From Isohypsibius dastychi (taxonomy: Eukaryota; Tardigrada; Eutardigrada; Parachela; Isohypsibiidae): DNA of 11,068 bases. This document shows, piece after piece, positions 1-7,962 of this stretch. The translations under genes and the position numbers were made by a program. The stretch is from NCBI GenBank assembly GCA_034696485.1, contig JAQIWT010001369.1:1-11068 (forward strand), read 5' to 3'. How positions within the stretch are numbered: the first letter of the stretch is position 1; each line of letters begins with the position of its first letter. The notes beneath the pieces were generated by a model. The model had not been told where the DNA came from and did not search any database. It saw only the letters and a list, made by a program, of their open reading frames with translations.

Positions 1-20
1 GTAGGCTGTTTTGTAACGTT

Positions 21-85
21 GGAGGGGGTGGGGGTATACGGCCAGCGTACGATAATAAACGAAGGGGGGGGGGGGGGGGAGGGGG
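21..85. repeat. G-rich low-complexity tract
   Basis: Several G runs lie close together: five-G runs near 23-35, a 16-G run at 64-79, then an A and five more Gs to 85. Four or more runs of at least three Gs on one strand allow a G-quadruplex on the + strand. Run length may be unreliable, since long homopolymers are assembly-error prone. Confidence 0.7.
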
Positions 86-665
86 TCAAAAATACGAGTT
101 TTTTGCACCGTTATTTCCGGATGCCCCCAAATTGAATCGCTCTTTCGCATATTGCACCACCCCCATCTTACCGAACCCGCCTTGCCCGTGTCCAGTATTG
201 AAGTTTTCCGTTTCACGAATTGTTGATCGTTCTTGCTGCCGTTATCTCGACAATAATAAATGCACGATAAGATGCACCTCACTCAGTAATTTCTAAAGAA
301 TGCTGTTCAGGGATACCATTTTTTTGCACAATTATGCTACACCTATCACGCAGTAACGTAATCGAGCTCGAGCCAACAGGAAGCAAATGGGAACAAATTG
401 TCCACAGCTGTGAATTATGAGGGCTGTTTTGGAACTCAAGAAATGGCCTATCCAGAGAGGAATCCACGCACTGCTGAATTTTTGTATCAGGCCAATAACA
501 GCCGGTTTTCGTACAATTTCGTCATAGCAGTTGAAAATGTCTTGTAAAAAAGGTCATCGTAATGCTCGGTCTATGTGCACACCCATAAACTCAGTGAAGA
601 AATGTTTGAGCTAGAAGATGATGAATTATGACTGAGGACAAAAACATCGGTAATACAGGGACTTA
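86..665. other. No secure gene; possible minus-strand exon at 279-540
   Basis: No homology is recognised here. On the minus strand a good acceptor (pyrimidine run then ACAAG) ends at 541. After it one frame stays open for about 67 codons, from 538 down to a TAA near 336. A second frame, open from about 523 to 279, contains several Cys and Trp codons but has a TGA just downstream of that acceptor. The two open frames overlap, neither has a recognisable domain, and no matching upstream exon is seen. Either could be the last exon of a small secreted protein or chance. Confidence 0.15.
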
Positions 666-1361
666 TCAAGGCGCAAAGGATATAAAATCGACAAATCCGC
701 TAACCGTGACAGAACGGATAACTGGTGGTGTACTGATGGGATATCCAATCAAAGCGTCTCCTTCAACAGTTCCAGTGATAAGTGGGGCGTTCGCAGTAAT
801 TCGCACCAGGCCCACCACATCAAGTCGAACAGATTCCGCAAGAAGATCCCTGGTATTGGCGGTGAGAAGACCACCTCGTGACACATACGACGCTTCGCCA
901 CCGACGTTGCCAGACAAGGTGACACTTCCTGTATCATCTGACCGTACAATCAAAGTGACGGCATTGACAACTGCGGTAGCTGACGATCCCCCAGTCAGGA
1001 ATATTCGGACGCTAGTGGCTCGCATAGTTCCAGTCACTGCAACAAAACTGAACTGGTTGGCCCGGATTGTTGTAAAAACGTTGGTGTGCAGGGTGATTCG
1101 CACGGAGTCGGGAAGCGAGCTTGGAGACGATGTAGTGACAGTCAGCGTACCCGCGGAAAAGGTCGTGGTGACCAGTGCTGCATGAACTATACTTGGGGCA
1201 CTGATTATGACACGCGAGGTTGCAGTGGATGAAATCACGACGTTCACGTGGAGGTGGCTGTCGACGGTCAGCGAGTCTGCGAATCCTGTAAGTGGCCGGA
1301 TAACGTTTACCTGCGCCACTGCAGTGCGCACGCTGCAAATGATAAATAACCAAAGCAACAT
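666..1361 (-). CDS. Secreted DUF2807-like (head GIN domain) beta-solenoid protein
   Basis: Single-exon frame of 231 codons plus TGA. The first ATG is at 1361; a frame-open TTG three codons earlier is not a likely eukaryotic start. Residues 1-17 (MLLWLFIICSVRTAVAQ) form a clear signal peptide. The mature part has no Cys or Trp and is very rich in Ser, Thr and Val. Its short alternating beta strands follow the DUF2807 pattern: an opening FADSLTVDSHLHVNV, then SAGTLTV, repeated SGN/TGG turns, and the closing VEGDALIGYPISTPP...SVTVSGFVDF (about 199-226), matching the family's usual 'G-s-G-x-I-x-Y-x-G-x-P' end. DUF2807 is known mainly from Bacteroidetes and other bacteria, as secreted or surface beta-helix proteins of unknown biochemical role. 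Absence of introns, unlike the neighbouring genes, fits acquisition from bacteria, but the signal peptide is functional in either setting. An extracellular structural or adhesive role is inference. The family call rests on pattern resemblance, not a search. Confidence 0.7.
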   Translation of the reverse strand: MLLWLFIICSVRTAVAQVNVIRPLTGFADSLTVDSHLHVNVVISSTATSRVIISAPSIVHAALVTTTFSAGTLTVTTSSPSSLPDSVRITLHTNVFTTIRANQFSFVAVTGTMRATSVRIFLTGGSSATAVVNAVTLIVRSDDTGSVTLSGNVGGEASYVSRGGLLTANTRDLLAESVRLDVVGLVRITANAPLITGTVEGDALIGYPISTPPVIRSVTVSGFVDFISFAP

Positions 1362-2238
1362 TGTTTTCAATCGGTTTGGTAGTTACCGTACTGGCAGTCA
1401 TATCACGATTTTCAACCCTTTTATTTGAAGTACAGTAGAATGGGCTAACTAGATGGACCACAATGAGATAATTACTGTAGTATTGCTCGGTTCATCGAGC
1501 GAAACGCATTTTCTAGGAAATCACCTGGTGTGATGAGGTCAATCAATTGCGATTTGCGACCCTCCATCGGACTGGCCAATGTTCGATCGCTTATTGTTTG
1601 TGGAACAACGACACCACGGGTTTTTCATGCTACGTACCGAGGTAACTTTTGATCGCAAGTTTTTTTTTTGTTTTTTGTTGTCGTTGCATCGTGTCAACTG
1701 CGTCATAGTGAAGATTCATCATGGTTACCAGTACTGGCGGGGGTCCGCTTAGTTTTAATTAGCTAATGTATTTTGGGGGTGGTGAAGATTTGATTCCAAC
1801 GTGCAGGGTGCAAACCCCAGCCCCCATACAGTAGTCCCTGCTAGAAGTTCATAATAAATGTTTGACAAAGCTGTGCAACAACCAAAGATGATCCGACAAA
1901 CAACGTTACGCCACTTCACTATCAAGGGGCAGACATCACTCTGACGAGAGGGATTCTGGCAAGGGTGAAAAGGTCATGGACTCCATGTATTGTACTGTGC
2001 TAAGAATTTACGTTTGAACAAAATCCTATGTGAGCTTGATGCAGTGGGAGACTTGCCATATTCTCAAATCTAGAGCTCATTCATCTGGCGTTTCCCGCCG
2101 CGTTTATCGATCCGAGAAATTCTGTTTGCCCGTCATTTATCGCAATGACAGCTTGAATCTTGTGTGACGCGCAATAAAATACCGATGTCCAAAACTTGAA
2201 CATACGAAGCGAATAATAGTTCAATTCTTGATAAATCT
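1362..2238. other. Intergenic region; upstream of DUF2807-like gene and downstream of GST1
   Basis: No gene is seen. Roughly 1362-1632 is the upstream region of the minus-strand DUF2807-like gene and is duplicated at about 3461-3730. A T-rich stretch lies at 1661-1680. The rest, to the GST1 stop at 2239, holds no recognisable frame, repeat or canonical minus-strand AATAAA. Confidence 0.5.
1535..1557 (-). promoter_or_regulatory. 23-bp block conserved between two gene copies
   Basis: A 23-bp stretch (starts GAGGTCAATCAATTGCG on +) is identical at 3632-3654. Both lie about 175 bp upstream of the start codon of their respective copy, while surrounding sequence has drifted. Strong local conservation suggests a promoter or enhancer element or transcript leader, though chance slow drift in a recent duplicate is possible. 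Confidence 0.35.
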
Positions 2239-2920
2239 TCACATGGGAGTATTTGGTCGCTTGGCGATCCATTCCTTGATCCCTTTCAAGCTGTTCACTC
2301 GGTTCAAATGCTCTTTCAACAACGGATAATTATCCAACATGGTAGCATCCATTGCAGCTCCAGTAAAGACGAAGTTGGCAACACTAAAATCAGCCCAGGT
2401 CGGTCCACTCCCAACGAAGAACCCATGACCACCTCCATTCTTTTTCAAATGCCCTTCGCAGACACCAAGAAACTCTGGCAAAGTCTCGCCATGATACTTG
2501 GCTTTCAACTCCGCTTTTCGAGCGTCATCTTTCTCCATGAAGTACTCTCGGAATCCCAATCGGGCATCTATCAATTATTTCAGTAAACAGAGGGCACTCA
2601 GTGCTACAGTGGTAACACTCACCATTGACGTAATCAGCCAGGGCGTCCACTCGAGCTTCTTCAACATCAGTTTTTCCAGCCAGGTTGAATCGTTTCGCCA
2701 GAAATCGCGCAATGGCGTTGCATTGTCCGAGGACCTCTCCATCGACTTCCAAGTAGGGGAGAGTGTGGAATGGAGTTGTGAATTTTTGGGCGGGCCAATC
2801 CTCCCGTTTGATTCGGACATCTTCATAGTCAACACCAGCATACGCGAAAATAAATCGGACAGGCTCAACGATTCCGCGCAGATCAAAATAATGAAGTTTG
2901 TACTGGGAGTTTTTTGCCAT
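2239..2920 (-). CDS. Sigma-class glutathione S-transferase, copy 1
   Basis: Two exons: 2920-2623 and 2567-2239, joined across a 55-nt GTGAGT...GATAG intron in phase 1, giving 208 residues, the usual sigma GST length. The thioredoxin-fold half carries catalytic Tyr11 (QYKLHYFDLRG), the cis-Pro (TLPYLEVDG, Pro55) and the glutathione-binding loop. The helical half has the VGSGPTWADFSVANF block typical of sigma GSTs. Sigma GSTs are cytosolic dimers that conjugate glutathione to electrophiles such as lipid-peroxide aldehydes, and some isomerise prostaglandin H2. The oddity is Cys67 where the family has Ser (Q-S-x-A-I, kept as Ser67 in copy 3); that Ser binds the glutathione gamma-glutamyl group. 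The C-terminus is ...AKRPNTPM. It shares orientation and exon structure with the copies at 5835 and 6961, so it is part of a local GST cluster. Start chosen at the only ATG preceding the conserved fold, which is shared with copy 3. Confidence 0.93.
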
Positions 2921-3343
2921 TTTTGTTCAGACTTGGGAAACTTTCTGCCGGAAAAAGAAACTGTTTGCTTAGCGGAGCTTGATGCAAAATGAATGTGTTA
3001 CTCTGAGCGCACCGTGAACGAATGGCTATGCCAAACAGGAAGGACGATACATGTCATCAGCGGAGCCGACGATGCTGGAAATACTATTGATTCAGCTGAC
3101 GGTATGTGGACTTTGTTTTTGTATTCGCAATGTGTGTTCATTGCTCAGGATTATCGGTGCTCCGCTTCGCCTGAGTGCTGGCAGTATTGGATGACCTTTC
3201 TTGATCTTTCCGGTGCAGACCTGGCTGTATGTTCCTCAAATCGAGACTTCTGACTCTGGTTTCTTGATGAATACGCGTAGGATAAGTTGGTCAAAACGTG
3301 TTGTCGACAAAATAGATGCTTCTTCAAATCATGTTATCAACAC
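2921..3343 (-). promoter_or_regulatory. GST1 upstream region, duplicated at 6220-6660
   Basis: This 5' flank of GST1 aligns along its length with the flank of the broken GST copy. The best-kept part is 3046-3110 (GATACATGTCATCAG, later TCAGCTGA) against 6350-6412. It presumably contains the GST1 promoter and 5' UTR. An 86-codon + frame at 2993-3253 is not preserved in the other copy and is not called a gene. No TATA box stands out. Confidence 0.4.
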
Positions 3344-3730
3344 TCATGATGATGTTCTCCAAGATAGACGTTGAGCACCACCGAACATAAGAGGATGGAT
3401 AACGCTTACCTGCGCCACTGCAGTGCGCAGGCTCGAAAATATAAACAACCAAAGTATCATAATTTTTATCGATTGGGTAGTCACGGGCAATCATTCCGCA
3501 AGGATTTGACCTTTTATTCGCCAAGCGGGTCCCACTAGGTGACATGGCGCTGGTCCATAGATTAGCATGATAAGCAGTATTGCTTGCTTCCTTGACTGCA
3601 GCGCATTTTATCACGAATCTCTTGGTGTGGCGAGGTCAATCAATTGCGATTTGCAACCATCCATTGACATAACCAATGTTTATCTGCTTGCTTAGGAAAC
3701 CATGTTTGGAAACCGTGTTGGGGAACCATG
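3344..3730 (-). pseudogene. Relic copy of the DUF2807-like gene 5' end and promoter
   Basis: About 3391-3730 aligns with about 1290-1632: the upstream region plus the first two dozen codons of the DUF2807-like gene. An ATG at 3460 opens a frame with an intact signal peptide, MILWLFIFSSLRTAVAQ, followed by VSVIHPL as in the parent (VNVIRPL). Homology then stops and the frame ends at a TGA at 3344 after 38 codons, so the solenoid is absent. At the signal-peptide end the sequence reads CAG|GTAAGC, a good splice donor, so the copy could in principle splice its secretion signal to something else; no matching exon is evident. Most likely it is a truncated duplicate lying directly upstream of GST1. 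Confidence 0.65.
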
Positions 3731-3999
3731 CAAGGGTCCAGATACAGTTATCGGATACATTGGTATCTGAGCCGTTTTTCTTACTGCCAGCTCCTCTGCC
3801 GGATTGCAATCAAAAACGACAGAACGTTATGGGCAGCTTACGTGGATGAATCATCATGAACGTTCTGGTGAGAAAATCGAACATTTCCTCGTTCTAATCG
3901 TCAACGCAGGCTGATAACTTATGCGTTCCTATTGTGTGAAAGTTGGAACTGATAAATGCAGAACGCAAAGGCAAGAGAGCTCGACATTAAGGTTATAAA
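3731..3999. other. Intergenic, upstream of the CUB-like receptor gene
   Basis: No coding frame, repeat or RNA gene is recognised. It should hold the promoter of the gene starting at 4000. The TATAAAA at 3994-4000 abuts the start codon and is too close to be a working TATA box. Confidence 0.4.
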
Positions 4000-5517
4000 A
4001 TGGATATTTCTATTATTTTGATCGCGTTGTTAATGCCATATTCTGTTTCATTTGCATATTATATCTACGAGAACGGTGAGTCAAGGCTCCTGAATTCACA
4101 ATCTCTTAAGAGAATCTTCTCCTGCTTCACGAAATCGTAATATAGTCGAGTTGTTAACAAAACCTGTTGATTTCTGGATCTGGCAATGAGCATTGTCTTC
4201 ATTATTTATGAGAGGGTGAAATTATGTTTGACTTTGCAGAACTAGCTGAAGATCACTGCGGGAATGTAACATACAACCTTGGCAAGCTTGGAAAGCGAGC
4301 CGGGACGTTGCGCCTTCATGAAGCACCAGTTGAGCAGATTTGCTCTTTTGATGTTTCTGTAGATGCAACTGTCTTTGGAGGATCACCCGTGGCAATATAT
4401 ATCAACGTTCGGTGGAGCGAAATACTGCACCACGGTGTAACAGAAGTCTCATGCAATTTTTCGTCTTTCACAGAACTCTCGAGCTGTATAGCACTGAATC
4501 TATATCGATTTATGAAAAGTCCACAAACGGTGGTCTGCATCTCGTTAAGCGGCTGAATATTAACACCACAGGCTATTGGGCAGTGCCATCTTGGGGTCAG
4601 CTCAAGACTGCCTTCGCACAGAACCCAGCTCTACATTTTTCGTTCAACCTGTCTGAATACCGTAACGGCTGGCGGGACATACGATTTGATTGGACTATCA
4701 TCAGAGGTGAGTTTTCGAGAACGATGTTTAGATGCGAATCTGATCTTTGTTTCTGGCGCGTCTGACGTCCTTCTTCTTTGAACCGTTGCTCAACTGACTT
4801 CAGTGGGGACCTATGCATCAAACGTCCTCCGACCTAATATTTCACTTCTTTTCAGAGTACGTGGTTAGTGGGTTAACAGCATCAAAATGTAGAGCTCTTG
4901 ATGGGTACATTCCCGACGAGATTCTTTGCGAGTACGGAGACACCGACCGGGTCAGCTGCCCGACTTCCTATTTCTCTTCAATCGGATCAAACCCAGCACC
5001 ATCCAGATACCTCCTCCCACGCGCTCACTGTTTCTCCGGTAACTACATAACCTTTGCCACAGACGACTATACAACCGGGTCGACACCGTCTTATTGGAAT
5101 ACAAGCTACGACGAATCAGCATGTATGGCTTCCATAATATTTCAGAAAACAGTAGATAACGTTTGAGTTTCAGCCATGTCTGCTTTCGCGGTGGCTGCTA
5201 TTGTCATGAGTTGTTTGATTGGAGCTACCGCAGTCATCTTCGGCCTACTCCGTGTCTGCTATGTGTTTAGACCATCTGCCATCAGAACGACATTTAATCA
5301 AGCCACACATTCCGGCCCTGTGATTGTCACTGGGACACCCCAGGGGCAGGGGAGTTACCCAATGTACACGATCGCTACCACCGCGGGTACTACGATAGTT
5401 TCGGACAACGATCTGAACAGTAACCAGTTTCTGGGCGCCCCACCCGCATACTCGTCTATGTTTCCGGCGGACAGTGCAGCGACAACGACGCATCCGCCCG
5501 CACCTCCGAAGCATTAG
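4000..5517 (+). CDS. Single-pass membrane protein with CUB-like ectodomain and PPAY tail
   Basis: Five exons modelled: 4000-4075, 4240-4411, 4474-4706, 4856-5122 and 5174-5517, phases 1, 2, 1, 1, giving 363 residues. Residues 1-19 are a signal peptide (MDISIILIALLMPYSVSFA). Exons 2-3 form a CUB-like domain: Cys32-Gly and Cys60 make the usual first disulfide, followed by LELYSTESISIYEKS, a typical CUB strand, and RDIRFDWTI at its end; the second CUB disulfide is missing. Exon 4 adds a further Cys-containing region (Cys at 172 and onward) of no known family. A TM helix (about 253-281, FAVAAIVMSCLIGATAVIF) precedes an 82-residue cytosolic tail ending with PPAY (339-342), a WW-domain ligand that often recruits NEDD4-type ubiquitin ligases, and a Pro-rich end. 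The exon 2 donor (GTGGAG) is weak but restores the frame to a strong acceptor. Exon 4 could instead end at 5038 (donor GTAACT), removing 28 residues; the chosen model gives a 51-nt intron like others here. Ligand and role are unknown. Confidence 0.75.
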
Positions 5518-5834
5518 TTATGCTTGTATAGGCACAAATACCAAATCAGAATCGGATGGATTTCAAAGTTGTAGTATCAATTCACCCCCCCCCTCCTTTT
5601 GCTCACTGCTGTATTTTGTAACTTTGTGCAAACATCGCAACTTCGTTGCGTTACGTTTGAGAACATGGTTGTATACATCAGAAACTGAAAAACGAAGTGC
5701 AATCATTAGACGAACTCCATTGATTTCAACTTAATGACGCTTTCAAACCACGCTTGTCATAAAAAAGCATCAGATGGTACCGCGGAAGCTTAGAAATATT
5801 ATGCCCAGACATCCAAAGAGTTTGCAATTGTTAC
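5518..5834. other. Intergenic between CUB-like gene and GST relic
   Basis: This should contain the 3' UTR of the CUB-like gene. A run of nine Cs lies at 5585-5593. No canonical AATAAA was found on + in this stretch. No gene is recognised. Confidence 0.4.
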
Positions 5835-6219
5835 AGTTACTCTCGGTTTCGGAACCTCAATCATGCATCTGTCGATTAACTCGGTTAACAAACCATCCCA
5901 AATGCGACAAAGATGATTCTAACCATTATTGTAATCAACCAAGGCGTCCACTCGAAGTTCTTCAACAAGTTTTTCCAGCCAGATTGAACTGTTTCGCCAC
6001 AAATCGCGCAATGGTATTGCATTGTCCGAGGACCCTTCCATCAACTTCCAAGTAGGGGAGAGTGTCCAAGGGGGTGGTGAGTTTCTGGGCGGTCCGGTCT
6101 TCCCGTTTGATTCTGACATCATCATACTCAACAGCAGCATACGCAAAAATAAATCGAACAGGCTCGACGATCCCGCGCAGATCAAAATAATGAAGTTTGT
6201 ACTAGGAGTGTTTTGGCAT
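5835..6219 (-). pseudogene. Broken sigma-class GST, copy 2
   Basis: Starts at ATG 6219 and follows GST1 through exon 1: YKLHYFDLRGIVEPVRFIF, LPYLEVDGRVLGQCN and FNLAGKT are all recognisable. Lesions are a TAG at codon 6, a 2-nt deletion after the LAGKT codons that shifts the frame, and loss of conserved residues (FHTL reads LDTL). The intron position is kept (5923-5869, 55 nt, the same length as in GST1), though the donor is now GTTAGA. Only about 35 nt of exon 2 can be followed (to about 5835); the whole C-terminal helical domain is missing. It shares Cys67 with GST1 and not Ser67 with GST3, so it arose by duplication of the GST1 lineage. It cannot encode a working enzyme. Confidence 0.85.
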
Positions 6220-6660
6220 TTTTATACCGACTTGGAAAGCGTCTGCCGGAGAAGAAAATGAGAATGTTCACTTGTGCAAAACTTGATGCCGAATATGTTT
6301 AGACTGCACCAGAATGGCTTTGTTGACCGTGTCGGAAACAAGAAAGAGGATACATGTCATCAGGGAAGCCGACCAAGCTGGAAGCACCCTAAACTCAGCT
6401 GATGTTATGTGGCCTTTTTTCTGTATTTGCTCGTGGCTTACTGTAGAATGTTCGGCTTCAACAGAGCGCTACAGCAATGGTGACCTTTCCTGACTCTCTT
6501 GGTAGTCGGTACAGACCTGGCCTTGTTTTCTAATGTCAAAACTTTGAGACTGAGTTCTCGTTTTCTTGATGATTGAATGTTAGACAATTTGCGGAGAACG
6601 TGCTGTTAACAAACAATCTGCTTTTTTTGAAGATTTTTTCAATACGGATGAAGCTCTGTT
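6220..6660 (-). repeat. Duplicated GST upstream block
   Basis: Diverged copy of 2921-3343, in the same orientation relative to its GST. It continues the pseudogene's duplication upstream, with the clearest match at 6350-6412. Similarity becomes patchy beyond about 6600. No gene is seen here, nor in 6661-6843. Confidence 0.6.
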
Positions 6661-6843
6661 TTTGATTGATAATTACCAGCAATAAGAAGTTTGACACTCT
6701 ACAAAGGTCATGCATAAATATGAGAAGAAATTTGATGATGAGTATTCTGCTCTTCTCATATCTCGTGTCTGTCACTATGTCGACACGTCAAGAGAAAATG
6801 CACTTGACAGCATTAGGCAATCATTTCTTGCACACACCATCGA

Positions 6844-6849
6844 TTTATT
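6844..6849 (-). terminator. Candidate polyadenylation signal for GST3
   Basis: On the minus strand this reads AATAAA, about 112 nt downstream of the GST3 stop codon. It is the only canonical hexamer in the expected range. The short distance fits a compact genome. Confidence 0.4.
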
Positions 6850-6960
6850 GCAATGGCTGTCCCATGAAAACATTATCAAAAATGAGGCGCGTGTTACGAA
6901 GTTTTCTTAAAAGAACTTGTCTTTCGATGAATCAAACTGAATCGAGAAGCTTCGTGAATG

Positions 6961-7905
6961 CTACACGGGAGTATTCGGTCGCTTAGCGATCCATTCCTTG
7001 ATCCCTTTCAAGTTATTCACACGTTCCATGTGTTCCTTCAACAGTGGGTACTTATCCACGCAGCCGGGGTTCATAGCATTCCCAGCAAAGGTGAAATTAG
7101 CAAGGCTGAAGTCAGCCCAGGTCGGTCCACTTCCAACCAAGAATCCATGTCCTCCGCTATTCTTTTTCAAGTGCTCCTCCAAGACGCCCAAAAATTCGGG
7201 AAGAGTATCGTTGAACCACTTGTTTCGCAGCTCGGTTTTTTTCGCTTCGTCTTTCTCATTGAAGAACGTTCGAGCGCCGGCCCATGCATCTATTTGAAAG
7301 AAAAACCGGTATTCGCACAACTACTGGTTACAAGAAACAGCGAAACAATCAAGCGGATTAACGCCATCAGCAAAAAGTCAATCTTGAAAAATAATGAACA
7401 GGAAAACAAATCACACACGAGAAAATTCATCAAAAAACGAATCTTCCTAAAAGATCATGAAATAAATCCAAAGGCTTTGTTAAAACATGAGTTTTAATAA
7501 ATGTTCGGACTGAAAAGTATTTTGTGGAAAAATCCTTTTGGATAACAATTCTCAAAAATTTTTTAATCAAGGAAACGAAGCTTAAACTCATAATAATCTT
7601 ATTTTACCATTGACATAATCGGATAGAGCATCTACGCGGGCTTGTTCCACATCTCCGTTTCCAGCCAGGTTGAATCGCTTGGCCAAAAATCGGGCAATAG
7701 CGTTACTTTGCCCGATAATTTCACCATCCACTTCCAAGTAAGGCAGAGTGTGGAACGGAGTCGAGTTCTTCTTGGCCGGCCATTCTTCCCTCTTGATTCG
7801 GACATCCTCGTAATTAGTGCCGGTGTGCGCGAAGATGAACCGGATAGGCTCGACAATCCCGCGCAGATCGAAATAGGTCAATTTATACTGAGAATTCTTC
7901 GCCAT
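6961..7905 (-). CDS. Sigma-class glutathione S-transferase, copy 3
   Basis: Two exons, 7905-7608 and 7289-6961, with the same boundaries and phase (1) as copy 1, giving 208 residues. Catalytic Tyr11 (QYKLTYFDLRG), cis-Pro55 and the normal glutathione-site Gln66-Ser67 (IIGQSNAIARFLA) are present, and the second half has VGSGPTWADFSLANF. This copy keeps every key residue and is the best candidate for a typical cytosolic sigma GST: glutathione conjugation and possibly prostaglandin-type isomerisation. The intron is 318 nt (GTAAAA...CAAATAG), much longer than the 55 nt in the other copies, and AT-rich; it holds no recognised element. Copy 3 differs from copy 1 at many sites, so the split is older than that between copies 1 and 2. 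A plus-strand gene begins only 57 bp upstream, so the two starts share a short divergent promoter. Confidence 0.94.
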
Positions 7906-7962
7906 TTTGTCCTGGTTTTTGAAAAAAACGATCTGGCTGGAAAGAAGCGGCTGCTGGTGAGA

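Noticed and set aside
628-1185. 185-codon + frame opposite the DUF2807-like gene
   Set aside because: It is the antisense of a composition-biased gene; the product has no signal, domain or splice support, and the opposite strand has signal peptide and family pattern.
1012-1461. 149-codon minus frame overlapping the DUF2807-like gene
   Set aside because: It extends upstream through the non-coding promoter side and ends early; the parallel frame is longer, begins with a signal peptide and matches a family.
2308-2992. Long + frames opposite GST1, and similar ones opposite GST3
   Set aside because: They are complements of the GST exons; splice sites, family motifs and lengths all support the minus strand.
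2993-3253. 86-codon + frame with Cys and Trp upstream of GST1
   Set aside because: The duplicated block at 6220-6560 does not preserve the frame, so it is not under coding constraint.
3994-4000. TATAAAA as a TATA box
   Set aside because: It touches the start codon, leaving no room for a transcription start and leader.
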